A stretch of 64,000 nucleotides of DNA. Origin: Pelagirhabdus alkalitolerans. GTDB lineage: Bacteria; Bacillota; Bacilli; Bacillales; Amphibacillaceae. A model generated the notes under the pieces. It made no database searches, was not told where the DNA came from, and worked only from the letters and a program-made list of their open reading frames with translations. Location: positions 138,439 through 202,438 of the forward strand of contig NZ_FMYI01000005.1 in NCBI RefSeq assembly GCF_900096905.1. Reading direction: 5' to 3'. Each line of letters opens with the position of its first letter. The first letter of the stretch is position 1. The translations under genes were made by a program, and so were the position numbers. This document shows positions 6,948-16,239 of the stretch, piece by piece.

Positions 6948-9068
6948 CTATTTCATACGCATTAATCGCATGCTATTAAGTGAAACGAGTAGTGTCGCAC
7001 CCATATCAGATAAAATCGCAATCCACAGCGTTAGCCAGCCCGGTACGACTAATAGAAGCGCTGCTAGTTTAATCAGTAAAGCGAACGTAATATTTGCTTT
7101 TATAATCCGAAGCGCTTTGCGTGAGAGTTTAATCGTAAACGGTAATTTTGATAAATCATCTGCCATCAGCGCTACATCAGCAGTCTCAAGTGCCGTATCC
7201 GTCCCAGCACCACCCATGGCTATACCAACTGTAGATGCAGCCAATGCGGGTGCATCGTTCACACCATCACCGAGCATCCCTACTGTTTGATAACGTTCTT
7301 TTAATTCCTTAATTCGTTTTAACTTATCATCTGGCATAAGCTCTGAGGCTACTTGCGTCACGCCGACTTGAGAGCCAATCTCTTGCGCTGTTCGGTCTAC
7401 ATCACCAGTGAGCATAATCGTCTGATCAATTCCTAATGCATGAAGCTTTTTAATCGTATCTGCACTCGATTCTCGGATACGATCTGCTACCGCTACAAGT
7501 GCGATCATTTCAGTTGAAGTACCAAACAACATAACTGTTTTACCTTCATCTTGCCGTTCTATAATCATTCTCTCTAAATCTGGATTAATTATTTGACCTA
7601 AATCATCTTTAAATAATTTCACATTTCCTACATAGTATTCACGACCTTCAACTATCCCTCGTATTCCTTTCCCAGTCAATGATTGAAATCTTTCAACCTC
7701 TCGTTTCGTAAAGTGACGATTAGTAGCTTCATTTAAAATGGCACCTGCCAATGGGTGTTGTGACACATCTTCAAGTGAGGCCATAATATCAAACGTCTCA
7801 TCTTCTGATTGCTCATCGGTTAAAACATGATAATCGGTCACGACAGGAATACCTTCTGTTAGCGTACCCGTTTTATCAAAAGCAATCGCGTTCAAACCTG
7901 ACATGGCTTCTAAATAAACCCCACCCTTTATTAAAACACCCTTTTTCGCCGCATTGCCAATCGCTGAAACGATCGAGATCGGGGTAGAGACAACAAGTGC
8001 ACAAGGACATCCTACGACAAGAACCGCTAATCCTTGGTATAACCACGCTTCAGCATTCAATCCCCATACTAACGGAGGCAATAACGCTACTAAAAAAGCG
8101 ATTACCATTATTGCTGGTGTATAATACTTCGCAAAAAGATCGATAAATGCTTGTGCCGGTGCTCGTTCCGCTTGGGCTTCTTCAACAAGATGAATGATTT
8201 TTGAAATGGTTGTATCCTCTGATCGTTTGGTTACACGCACTTCTAAAAGCCCTTCTTCATTTAATGTTCCTGCAAACACCTGACTATCTTTTGTTTTTTC
8301 AACCGGGATCGATTCACCTGTAATCGCCGCTTGATTAACAGCAGATACTCCCTTTTCTACGATCCCATCCATCGCTATTTTGCTACCAGGTTTGACGATC
8401 ATCACGTCATCGACTTGAATATCTTTTACATTCACAAGCTGCTCTGAACCATTTCGCCTTATTAAAGCTTGATTCGGTGCAATGTCCATTAACGAACGAA
8501 TAGATTGACGTGCCTGGTCCATCGAAAAGCGTTCTAACTCCTCACTTAAGGCAAACAATATTACAACAATCGCAATTTCCATCCATTCACCAATGATTGA
8601 ACCGCCTATTACAGCAACGGTCATTAACGTTTTCATATCAAACGTAAGGTGTCGTAAATTAATCAAGCCCGCCTTTAATAAATCCAATCCAGACACAAGA
8701 ATCGATGTGACAAATAATAACACCGTCACAACATTCGTCTCACCATTAATAAAAAAGGAAACAATTCCGATCAAAAGTAAAGCTGTAGCAAACAGTAAGG
8801 ATTGGTAGCGTTTATAAAACGGTACGCGCTCTGTTTGTTTAGCGTCTTGATCAGAAGAGTCCGTCACCACTTTCAAATTCTCAAACGCTCCCGCTTTTTC
8901 TAACTCCTCAACCGAGGCCTCCCCTTCAATCGTTAACTTTGACGCACCGAAATTAACATGTGCTTCTTTAACACCTGGTAAGTGTTGCACGTTTTTTTCA
9001 AATGTTCCCGCACAATTCGCACACGAAAAACCTTCTATTTGATAGGTCTTTTTTTCTTCATTCGTCAC
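6948..9068 (-). CDS. cadA: Cd2+/Zn2+-exporting P1B-type ATPase
   Basis: 706 residues. One N-terminal heavy-metal domain carries the metal-binding pair in FSCANCAG (Cys16/Cys19). Then come the transmembrane block with the CPC motif (about residue 353, followed by ALVVSTPISIVSAIGNAAKKG, typical of CadA and not of CopA), the phosphorylation site DKTGTLT (Asp about 396) and the hinge GDGVNDAPAL (about 599). The pump exports cadmium, zinc and perhaps lead across the cell membrane. It overlaps the cadC stop by 11 nt and is translationally coupled to it. Confidence 0.94.
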   Translation of the reverse strand: MTNEEKKTYQIEGFSCANCAGTFEKNVQHLPGVKEAHVNFGASKLTIEGEASVEELEKAGAFENLKVVTDSSDQDAKQTERVPFYKRYQSLLFATALLLIGIVSFFINGETNVVTVLLFVTSILVSGLDLLKAGLINLRHLTFDMKTLMTVAVIGGSIIGEWMEIAIVVILFALSEELERFSMDQARQSIRSLMDIAPNQALIRRNGSEQLVNVKDIQVDDVMIVKPGSKIAMDGIVEKGVSAVNQAAITGESIPVEKTKDSQVFAGTLNEEGLLEVRVTKRSEDTTISKIIHLVEEAQAERAPAQAFIDLFAKYYTPAIMVIAFLVALLPPLVWGLNAEAWLYQGLAVLVVGCPCALVVSTPISIVSAIGNAAKKGVLIKGGVYLEAMSGLNAIAFDKTGTLTEGIPVVTDYHVLTDEQSEDETFDIMASLEDVSQHPLAGAILNEATNRHFTKREVERFQSLTGKGIRGIVEGREYYVGNVKLFKDDLGQIINPDLERMIIERQDEGKTVMLFGTSTEMIALVAVADRIRESSADTIKKLHALGIDQTIMLTGDVDRTAQEIGSQVGVTQVASELMPDDKLKRIKELKERYQTVGMLGDGVNDAPALAASTVGIAMGGAGTDTALETADVALMADDLSKLPFTIKLSRKALRIIKANITFALLIKLAALLLVVPGWLTLWIAILSDMGATLLVSLNSMRLMRMK

Positions 9069-9432
9069 GATCCTTCACCTCTCTAGCATGAATCACACCA
9101 ATTGTAATTAACGTGTTCACATGCTCATCATCTAAAGAATAAAAATTTAACTTGCCTTCTTTTTTACTTTTAGCTAATCCCATTTTACGTAACTGACGTA
9201 AATGATGTGAGGCTGTAGCTGTTGATGCTCCAATAATATGGGCCACATCACACACACATAAACGCTCTTCTTGTGATAAACAGTAAATGATTTTCAGACG
9301 GGTTTCATCACTCAACACTTTAAACATACCCGATACAGTCTTCAAATCCTCTGATTCGACAAGGGGTTTCAACCGGCCCACTTTCTCCTCATCAAACTGA
9401 AATATGTCGCATGTTTCTTTATCTTGAACCAT
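9058..9432 (-). CDS. cadC: ArsR/SmtB-family metal-responsive repressor CadC
   Basis: About 124 residues; the ATG at 9432 has an AAGGAG box 10 nt upstream, and a GTG two codons earlier is the alternative. Cys11-like ETCDIF at the N-terminus and LCVCDVAHIIG (about residues 60-70) supply the thiolate ligands of CadC-type alpha3N sensors. The winged helix is TATASHHLRQLRKMGLAKSKKEGKLNFYSL. The protein represses cadCA and is released by Cd, Pb or Zn. Three matching operators stand upstream. Confidence 0.92.
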   Translation of the reverse strand: MVQDKETCDIFQFDEEKVGRLKPLVESEDLKTVSGMFKVLSDETRLKIIYCLSQEERLCVCDVAHIIGASTATASHHLRQLRKMGLAKSKKEGKLNFYSLDDEHVNTLITIGVIHAREVKDRDE

Positions 9433-9452
9433 CAGCACACATCTCCTTTTTC

Positions 9453-9534
9453 ATTCAAACACCCGTTTGATTATATTATCATTCTAATGCACGTTTGAAT
9501 GTGTAGCAAGACTTATTCAAATATTGATTTGAAT
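9453..9534 (-). promoter_or_regulatory. cadC promoter with three CadC-type operators
   Basis: Three 20-bp inverted repeats of form ATTCAAAYNNNNRTTTGAAT lie at 9453-9472, 9481-9500 and 9515-9534; the last is perfect, the other two have one or two mismatches. The form matches the ArsR/SmtB operator known for plasmid-borne cadC. On the minus strand the promoter TTCAAA (9494-9499) - 18 bp - TATAAT (9470-9475) has its -35 inside operator 2 and its -10 touching operator 1, so repression by occlusion is expected. The third copy is upstream, on the side of the divergent PAS-GGDEF-EAL gene. Confidence 0.8.
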
Positions 9535-9646
9535 ATGACGTTAGTTTTGACAATTTAGGCTATTTTGTGACAAAGATGTAATGCTTTTCATACAATAAAG
9601 TGATAAAATGTGACTATCTTATTCAAGAAATTAACTGGAAGAAAGT

Positions 9647-12004
9647 GTGGGGATGACCGTGGAAACAAGCCGATTAACGCTTGATACAATTCAACATTTA
9701 GTGAACGATTTACCCATTCCCTCGTTCATCACATCAGATCAAGATATCATTATCGCTTATAACGACTTAGTTTTAAAATACTTAGATAAAGAAAAAAATT
9801 TAAAAGGCCTTGCTTTGTCGACTGTTCTTAATCAAGATTCTTTTTTAATGACTTCTAAACCCAGTCCCATTTCAGTTCACAAACAAATACTTGAGATAGA
9901 ACCATCAAAAAATTTTCATCTCGTTCAGTTTTATGACCTGACCAAACAACAAACAACTGAAAAAAAGCTAGGGCAATTAGACCGACAATTGAAATCATTA
10001 TTCGAACACCATCCTGAACTTATTTTCACATTAAATCCAAGCGGATACTTTATCAACGTCAATCCTGAAGGCGAAAAATTATTAGGTTATGCAAAAGAAG
10101 AGCTTTATAAGCTTCAATATACAGATATCGTTATTGAAGAAGATTTACATTTTACGCAACCCTACTTTTATGATGTCTTAAATCAACAAGTTGTTGATTT
10201 TACACTTCGAGTACGAACCAAAGAACGATTTATTCGAACTTTACACATTACAGCTGTACCGATTATTGAAGATCAACAGGTCACAGGTGTCATCGGTATC
10301 GGACGAGACATTACACAAACGAACGCCATACAAAAGCAACTACAAGAAAGTGAACAACGCTATCGCTCAATCTATGACAATAACATTGATATGATTATGT
10401 CTGTTGATTTAGAGGGGCGTTTCACCAGTATTAATAAAGTAACACAAGACATGTTTCAAACAGATGCCGATCAACTTATCGGCACATCGTTCTTCCCTTA
10501 TATAAGCACAGATTATTATGACCATACGGAAGAACATTTTAACAATGCGATAACAGGGCAAGCGACGCAGTATGAAACGGTCGTTATTAATGACGAAAAA
10601 CAATTATTCCATTTACATGTCACGTTAGTTCCGATCATGATTAATGGTACTATCACCGGTATTCACTGTATCGCAAAGGATATAAGCGATAAAAAACGAC
10701 TTATGAACCAATTAAATCAAATGGCTTATACCGATTACTTAACTAACCTACCAAACCATTATAGTTTTCATCGCCATGTCGACAAGTTCATTGAACAAGG
10801 TAGCAAATCGTTTGCCGTTATGTTTATTGACTTGGATCGCTTCAAATCGATTAATGAAGCACTAGGACACACGGTTGGGAATGATGTGCTTATTCAAACG
10901 GCTCATCGACTTAAATCACTTCTGCCCCGTCATGCCAATTTATTTCGTTATAGTGGTGATGAGTTTATCGCTACATTTAATCCAACGACAGTTGATGAGG
11001 TGAAAGGATGGGCTCAAGAAATTGTTCAAGCTTTCAGAACCCCCCTTCAACTAAGTAGTGATGTTGAATTTTTAACCCCTGTAAGTATCGGCATTAGTTT
11101 TTTCCCAACAGATGGCAGCGATACAGATACATTAGTGAGAAGAGCTGATGCAGCGGTTCGCCTAGCTAAGCAAAATGGAAAAAACCAATATCAACTGTTT
11201 CATTCACAAATTAAGGAACATCACGAGCAATACTTTAATATAGAATCGCACCTATTAAATGCCGTTGAAAAAAATGAATTCTCACTCTACTATCAACCTC
11301 AACTATCACTTGAAACTGAAGAAGTTAAAGGTTTAGAGGCATTGATTCGTTGGCATAGCGATAAACTAGGTTTTGTATCACCGGGTGATTTTATTCCAAT
11401 GGCTGAGGAAAATGGTTTAATTGTTGACATTGGCGAATGGGTCATTGAAACAGCTTGTCAGCAAATTGCGATTTGGAAACAAAAAGGCTTAGATCTTTAT
11501 CCGATATCGGTCAATGTCTCGATCCGTCAGTTTTATCATACAAATTTCTTAGAGCACTTAAAAACAACGATTGAAAAAACACAGATTGACCCCAGATATT
11601 TAGAAATTGAAATTACCGAATCGGTCGCTTCAAACACAACACTTGTTCTGGAAATATTGAAAAAACTTAAAGACATTGGCGTTCAAATTGCGATTGATGA
11701 CTTTGGAACAGGCTATAGCTCCTTACACTATTTAAAAGAATTCCCGATCGATTATTTGAAAATTGACCAATCTTTTGTCCGTGATATTACGACTGATGAA
11801 AAAGACCAGAGTATTGTGAAGACGATTATTATGCTTGCATCTAACCTTGGGCTTAAAACGATTGCTGAAGGTTGTGAGACAGAAGAAGAGTTACAGTTTT
11901 TAAAAGACCATGGTTGTGATCTTGCACAAGGCTACTATTATAGTAAACCTGTACCTGCAGATGCATTTGAGACATGGTTTAAAGCTTGGAATGACGCATT
12001 ATAA
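9647..12004 (+). CDS. PAS-PAS-PAS-GGDEF-EAL cyclic di-GMP protein
   Basis: 785 residues, no membrane segment visible, so probably cytosolic. A short N-terminal PAS-like domain (about 10-100) is followed by two clearer PAS/PAC units (about 112-225, 235-345), a GGDEF domain (about 355-515) and an EAL domain (about 530-780). The GGDEF signature is SGDEF (residue about 435), an accepted active form, though activity is not certain. The EAL domain keeps the catalytic set: GLEALIRW, SVNVS, EITES, IDDFGTGYSS, LKIDQSF and AEGCETEEE. A phosphodiesterase gated by PAS sensing is therefore most likely. A GTG at 9647 lies 5 nt after GGAAG; the ATG at 9653 is the alternative. The lipid kinase gene follows after 24 nt. 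Confidence 0.9.
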   Translation: MGMTVETSRLTLDTIQHLVNDLPIPSFITSDQDIIIAYNDLVLKYLDKEKNLKGLALSTVLNQDSFLMTSKPSPISVHKQILEIEPSKNFHLVQFYDLTKQQTTEKKLGQLDRQLKSLFEHHPELIFTLNPSGYFINVNPEGEKLLGYAKEELYKLQYTDIVIEEDLHFTQPYFYDVLNQQVVDFTLRVRTKERFIRTLHITAVPIIEDQQVTGVIGIGRDITQTNAIQKQLQESEQRYRSIYDNNIDMIMSVDLEGRFTSINKVTQDMFQTDADQLIGTSFFPYISTDYYDHTEEHFNNAITGQATQYETVVINDEKQLFHLHVTLVPIMINGTITGIHCIAKDISDKKRLMNQLNQMAYTDYLTNLPNHYSFHRHVDKFIEQGSKSFAVMFIDLDRFKSINEALGHTVGNDVLIQTAHRLKSLLPRHANLFRYSGDEFIATFNPTTVDEVKGWAQEIVQAFRTPLQLSSDVEFLTPVSIGISFFPTDGSDTDTLVRRADAAVRLAKQNGKNQYQLFHSQIKEHHEQYFNIESHLLNAVEKNEFSLYYQPQLSLETEEVKGLEALIRWHSDKLGFVSPGDFIPMAEENGLIVDIGEWVIETACQQIAIWKQKGLDLYPISVNVSIRQFYHTNFLEHLKTTIEKTQIDPRYLEIEITESVASNTTLVLEILKKLKDIGVQIAIDDFGTGYSSLHYLKEFPIDYLKIDQSFVRDITTDEKDQSIVKTIIMLASNLGLKTIAEGCETEEELQFLKDHGCDLAQGYYYSKPVPADAFETWFKAWNDAL

Positions 12005-12028
12005 TTTTATTAAAAGGCGTGCTAATCT

Positions 12029-12937
12029 ATGAATCTAGCTTTCATTGTCAATCCTGCATCCGGTAAAGGATTAACAGCATTCAAACGATTTAAGAAAAAA
12101 TTAACAATCCCTTATCGAACCTATATCACACACTATCCTAAGCATGCAACAAAGATCATTCAACACCTTTTGGATGAAGGATTAATCAACGTGGTCATTG
12201 TTGTTGGAGGTGACGGAACGATCCATGAAGTGATCAATGGCATGAAGCAACACCAGCTTGTGCTTGGTGTTATTCGAAATGGATCTGGGAATGATTTTGG
12301 CCGTCACTTTCATACCTTTAAAACAGCTCGACAATTAGAAACATTCATGAAAAGAAAACCAAAAACGGTTAAAGCAGATTTAGGCGTGTATCAATCGACT
12401 AAACAGCAACGATTATTTATTAATAATAGTGGGATTGGATTTGATGCGGCGGTTTGCCAAAGCATCAATCAATCGACACACAAGACTTACCTAAATAGGC
12501 TTAAGTTAGGTAAACTCATCTACATCTATCACGTCTTTAAAACGTTACGTACATTTGAACCCTTTGACCTTAAACTGATGACAGAAGACCATGAAGCATC
12601 TTTTACAAACGTTTGGTTTTTAACCGCTAGTAACCAACCATTCTTTGGAGGCGGGATGAAAATCGCACCACAGGCTAACGGTCATGACGGTACGTTAACG
12701 ATCACAATCGTTCAACACCTAAAACGCAGGTCGTTTCTATACCTTTTTTGGCTTGTCTACAAAGGCGCACACACTCGTAACGCTGCTGTTTCACAAATGC
12801 AAGTCAAACAGCTAACGGTTCAAACCGGAAACAATCAGGTGGCTCATGCCGATGGCGAAACTTACTACATAACACGTCATACACCGGTTCATTATCAAAT
12901 TCAACCTAAAAAAATACAGCTTGCGAAGAAGACTTAA
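12029..12937 (+). CDS. Diacylglycerol/lipid kinase family protein (YegS/BmrU-like)
   Basis: 302 residues, full length for the DagK/YegS/LCB5 family. The N-terminus FIVNPASGKG and the nucleotide-binding VVGGDGTIHEVINGM with IRNGSGNDFGRHF (about 62-100) are diagnostic; the C-terminal beta-sandwich follows with WFLTASNQPFFGGGMKIAP. It would phosphorylate diacylglycerol or a related lipid in membrane lipid turnover. It probably shares a transcript with the upstream PAS-GGDEF-EAL gene (24-nt gap). The terminator stem begins inside its last codons. Confidence 0.88.
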   Translation: MNLAFIVNPASGKGLTAFKRFKKKLTIPYRTYITHYPKHATKIIQHLLDEGLINVVIVVGGDGTIHEVINGMKQHQLVLGVIRNGSGNDFGRHFHTFKTARQLETFMKRKPKTVKADLGVYQSTKQQRLFINNSGIGFDAAVCQSINQSTHKTYLNRLKLGKLIYIYHVFKTLRTFEPFDLKLMTEDHEASFTNVWFLTASNQPFFGGGMKIAPQANGHDGTLTITIVQHLKRRSFLYLFWLVYKGAHTRNAAVSQMQVKQLTVQTGNNQVAHADGETYYITRHTPVHYQIQPKKIQLAKKT

Positions 12938-12959
12938 TCTCTTCTTACGCAAGCTGTAT
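12914..12959. terminator. Bidirectional terminator between lipid kinase and GH120 genes
   Basis: ATACAGCTTGCG with AAGAAG (from 12914) pairs with CTTCTT and CGCAAGCTGTAT (to 12959), around a 9-base loop. It overlaps the end of the lipid kinase gene and faces the convergent GH120 gene. Confidence 0.8.
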
Positions 12960-12966
12960 CTATTTA

Positions 12967-14892
12967 TTAGTTAGACCATACTTTTATGCGATTCTTTCCT
13001 TCTTTTAATACTTGGATAGGGCCTGAAAGTGTCTCATTATCTTTTCTTGCATTTAATAAATCCACATCTAGAACCATTTTCGTGCCATCAGGATTTTCGA
13101 ATTCACTATCAACAATACGCACGCGCGTTAACGTATCCGTACTATGAACCGGACTCTTCAATTGACTAAATCCATCAGGTAAATCTAATGATAGATAAAC
13201 GCCATCTTCCTCTTCTGTCACTTCTACATTTGGATCAAATGCTCCCATTTCAAATGGATTGGCTTCACGATCAAATCCTTTCGCCCCATTTAAATAAACA
13301 TTATGATCAACATAAGCCGGTTGATTAATATCTGCATAACGTTCAACATCTCCTGGCACTTCTTCAACTGTATTAATATAGTCTTCAAGAGATGTCGTAT
13401 AGCCATCATAATGAGATGTACCGACATCATCTAAACCGTCTTTTCCGACAAAAATATTTTGATAGAAACGATCATCGCCACCATAAACAAGTGCAAAGCC
13501 AGCCACTTCGGTACTATGTGGTAAATGATAAGGCGTCGATCGGTCTCGTACATCTTGATGCTTCATCTGTCCGCAGATTAAGTTATTGATATAGGCACCA
13601 CCTTGTGCGAAATTGTCCATCGCATACTCAGATGCCAAAATATTATGATCAACTGTATATGGACCATGGCTCACTTCAATAAATAAATCACGGCTGTTTT
13701 GATACAAAATATTTTGAGTTAAGCGTGTACCTTGTGTTTGCCAATCTAACCAAATCCCTAATGAACAATCGTGGATACGGTTTCTTTTGATTTGAACATC
13801 AATCGCCGCATGTAATTTAATACCGGCAATCTCAAAACCATAAAATTCACGTTTTAAAGCAATATTATAAATGTGATTGTCATAAATCTCACTAAACACA
13901 CAACCTAAGTGACCGACAATCGCATTTTGACCACAATCATAAATGGTATTGCGACGAATCACGTGAGAGCCGACTAACTCTTTCTTCCACCCTTTACGAC
14001 TTGCATCAAAAACAGACTCTAACTGATACTGATAACCTGGTTTATCTTTGCGAATGGAACGTTTATGATGCCCAGTTGAAATTTCTTTTCCAATACTGAT
14101 CGCACTGCACTTGGAATCGTGGATCACATTGTCTTCAATAATCCACCCCTTACTCCAGTTCGCTCCAATTAACCCTGGTTGATCTGCTGTAGGTGGCGTC
14201 CAAGGTGTCGCTGCATGAGCCATCTCAAATCCTCTAACTGTAATATAATCGATACCTGTTTGATCTGGATAAAAACAAGCTTTTCTCACATTAATTTCGA
14301 CGACCTCAGTATTTGGATTTGCTTCTTGAAAATTGGCATAAATCGTCGTTTCTTTAGGCGTCACTTCAGCATACCAGCCATATAACGTTTGATAAGGATT
14401 TTTGACGGGCACTGTTTTTCCTGTCCAATCATCGATGATTTCAGTTCTCTTTTTCAGATCCTTTAACTTATCAAATGTTGTCACTTCATAAAATGACATA
14501 CCATTTAAATAAACATCACCTAAATGTTTCACTTCTGGTGCGGCTAGCCAATCACCGAACACTTCTTTCTCAAATGGATTGTAATCACCAAAGAAAGCAT
14601 TAGGTATTTTAACTGACCAAATCGCTCCTTCAACTTGTTGCCAATTCGTGATGCGCTCAGATCCTTTGATGACAACATGCTCATCCTCAGCAGCTGTATA
14701 AGTGATGCGGCGTTTATCACTCAATCCTTTATGTTGTGGCTTTACCCATTCTCTGTATTCACCTTCATGAACGATGACCGTATCACCCGCTTCTGCTTTT
14801 GATGCTGCTTTATTGATCGTTAAAAACGGATGTTCTTTCGTTCCTTCACTTTGATCCGATCCATGCTTAGACACATGATATGTAAATGTCAT
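12967..14892 (-). CDS. GH120 beta-xylosidase (beta-helix type)
   Basis: 641 residues without signal peptide, so cytoplasmic. The order and wording of the sequence fit XylC of Thermoanaerobacterium saccharolyticum, the founder of glycoside hydrolase family 120: YHVSKHGSDQSEGTKEHPFL at the start, GDVYLNGMSFYEVT, GFEMAHAATPWTPPTADQPG and GAYINNLICG, on a right-handed parallel beta-helix with an inserted beta-sandwich. The catalytic nucleophile of that family corresponds to Asp in IWLDWQTQG (about residue 382) and the acid/base to Glu in FIEVSHG (about 405), both present. It would release xylose from xylo-oligosaccharides. The AAAAGGAGG box is 7 nt from the ATG. A divergent AraC regulator and a cre-like site control it. 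Generic pipelines tend to label such proteins only right-handed beta-helix. Confidence 0.88.
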   Translation of the reverse strand: MTFTYHVSKHGSDQSEGTKEHPFLTINKAASKAEAGDTVIVHEGEYREWVKPQHKGLSDKRRITYTAAEDEHVVIKGSERITNWQQVEGAIWSVKIPNAFFGDYNPFEKEVFGDWLAAPEVKHLGDVYLNGMSFYEVTTFDKLKDLKKRTEIIDDWTGKTVPVKNPYQTLYGWYAEVTPKETTIYANFQEANPNTEVVEINVRKACFYPDQTGIDYITVRGFEMAHAATPWTPPTADQPGLIGANWSKGWIIEDNVIHDSKCSAISIGKEISTGHHKRSIRKDKPGYQYQLESVFDASRKGWKKELVGSHVIRRNTIYDCGQNAIVGHLGCVFSEIYDNHIYNIALKREFYGFEIAGIKLHAAIDVQIKRNRIHDCSLGIWLDWQTQGTRLTQNILYQNSRDLFIEVSHGPYTVDHNILASEYAMDNFAQGGAYINNLICGQMKHQDVRDRSTPYHLPHSTEVAGFALVYGGDDRFYQNIFVGKDGLDDVGTSHYDGYTTSLEDYINTVEEVPGDVERYADINQPAYVDHNVYLNGAKGFDREANPFEMGAFDPNVEVTEEEDGVYLSLDLPDGFSQLKSPVHSTDTLTRVRIVDSEFENPDGTKMVLDVDLLNARKDNETLSGPIQVLKEGKNRIKVWSN

Positions 14893-14925
14893 TTAAATTC
14901 CTCCTTTTATATGATTAGTCTAACT

Positions 14926-14964
14926 AGAAATCGCTTTCAATTTCTACCCCTTTTATTGTATAAT
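14926..14964. promoter_or_regulatory. cre-like site and divergent promoters of GH120 and AraC genes
   Basis: AGAAATCGCTTTCA (14926-14939) fits the CcpA consensus TGAAANCGNTTTCA at all but the first base. On the plus strand TTTCAA (14935-14940) - 18 bp - TATAAT (14959-14964) drives the AraC gene. On the minus strand a TTGAAA overlapping the same site with a 17-bp spacer to TAATCA could drive the GH120 gene. CcpA binding would block both. Confidence 0.65.
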
Positions 14965-14998
14965 TTAAGACAATATTTGTGTTAAAAAGGAGACCATC

Positions 14999-15757
14999 AT
15001 GGCATTTTTTGAACATTACGGAACAGAAAGCGATCATATGTTTCATCACTTTAACTTAACACGCACGGAATTCCCGCTCCACTTTCATAAAGCATTTGAA
15101 CTCATCATCGTTCGCCAAGGAAAATTGCATCTAGCGATTGATGACCATGCCTATACACTCTTACCGAATGAGTGTGCGTTTATCTTCAGCCATCAACTCC
15201 ACGGGTTTCATGCTGAACAACATACAGAAATGAGTATTCTAATTTTCTCACCAGAATTAATTGGTGATTTTGCGATGGATTACCAGCATTTGATTCCTGA
15301 TCAGCCGATCTTTACATGGTCCGAGAGTTGGCCATTAGAAGAAATAACCACTCATTATCAGCAAAAAAGCTTACTGTATGCTATATGTGATCGACTCATT
15401 TCTCAATCAACATTTTCAAACGTTCACTCATCAACAAAAAAACAAGTACTACTACAATTGTTTAGTTATATCGATCAACATTACACAACAACTTGTACGT
15501 TAAAAGGGGCCAGCCAATCCCTTCAGTACGATTATGCGTATTTATCGAAGTTATTTTCACAGTTTACACAAATGCCTTTTACTCATTATGTCAATTATTA
15601 CAGAATCGCACATGCACGCTACTTACTTAAAAATACGTCTCTTTCAGTTGGACAAATTGCTGACCAGTGTGGTTATCAAACATTACGATCTTTTCATCGT
15701 AATTTCAAAAAAATCACCCAACAATCGCCCAAAGCCTATAGGACACATATTGTCTGA
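14999..15757 (+). CDS. AraC-family transcriptional regulator with cupin domain
   Basis: 252 residues. An N-terminal cupin-like sensor (FPLHFHKAFELIIVRQGKL, about 25-75) precedes a C-terminal double helix-turn-helix (about 155-252), the second ending in the AraC signature VGQIADQCGYQTLRSFHRNFKK. An AAAGGAG box precedes the ATG. It is divergently transcribed from the GH120 gene across 106 bp, so control of that xylosidase in response to a xylo-sugar is the natural inference. Confidence 0.88.
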   Translation: MAFFEHYGTESDHMFHHFNLTRTEFPLHFHKAFELIIVRQGKLHLAIDDHAYTLLPNECAFIFSHQLHGFHAEQHTEMSILIFSPELIGDFAMDYQHLIPDQPIFTWSESWPLEEITTHYQQKSLLYAICDRLISQSTFSNVHSSTKKQVLLQLFSYIDQHYTTTCTLKGASQSLQYDYAYLSKLFSQFTQMPFTHYVNYYRIAHARYLLKNTSLSVGQIADQCGYQTLRSFHRNFKKITQQSPKAYRTHIV

Positions 15758-15782
15758 GCCAAGTGATTAAGCCCTATTTAAA

Positions 15783-15813
15783 AAGCAGGTACTCAAAAGA
15801 TGAGTACCTGCTT
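15783..15813. terminator. Terminator after the AraC gene
   Basis: A perfect 13-bp stem AAGCAGGTACTCA (15783-15795) with its complement at 15801-15813 and a 5-base loop, followed by a T-rich stretch; it lies between convergent genes. Confidence 0.85.
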
Positions 15814-15845
15814 CTTTGTCCGTTCGTCAATAAGCGTCTTCAAAA

Positions 15846-16217
15846 TCATTTTCGCCAAAAGGTGGTGCAATCCGCCTTATCTTGAATATTAAAATCAATA
15901 ATTGTTTGAAGTAGTTCATAATCAACCGAATCTTTCCAAGGCATGCGAATTAACTGCTTTGTATACTCATATCCTGCTCTTGTAATTTTATCTTCTAGCT
16001 CATTAATTGCCTGAGGCTCAGGTGCAATTGCCAAATGTTTTTTAGCTACACTGAACCCAATGATAAACGTTCCGTGATCTAAAAACATCGGTTGATTCCA
16101 TTTAATTGTTAACTCCAATTTGGGATAATTCCTTGTAATCCAATCTAGAACCTCTTTAACTCTTTTTTGTTGCACGTCATCTTCAATCGTTTCAAGAAAA
16201 TCATAAACAGTATTCAT
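15846..16217 (-). CDS. DUF1801/YdhG-like (iron chaperone fold) protein
   Basis: 123 residues. TIKWNQPMFLDHGTFIIGFSVAKKHLAIAPEP is the hallmark of the YdhG/DUF1801 family, whose B. subtilis member Fra is reported as a frataxin-like iron chaperone. The C-terminal IRMPWKDSVDYELLQTIIDFNI also fits. Many members have no proven role, so only the fold is asserted. It lies 22 nt downstream of the ABC permease gene and may be the last gene of that operon. Confidence 0.78.
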   Translation of the reverse strand: MNTVYDFLETIEDDVQQKRVKEVLDWITRNYPKLELTIKWNQPMFLDHGTFIIGFSVAKKHLAIAPEPQAINELEDKITRAGYEYTKQLIRMPWKDSVDYELLQTIIDFNIQDKADCTTFWRK

Positions 16218-16239
16218 AGTTATCTCTCTCCTTTTTACG

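Noticed and set aside
10951..10965. SGDEF in the GGDEF domain as a degenerate site
   Set aside because: Ser at the first position is tolerated in active cyclases; activity cannot be decided from this alone.
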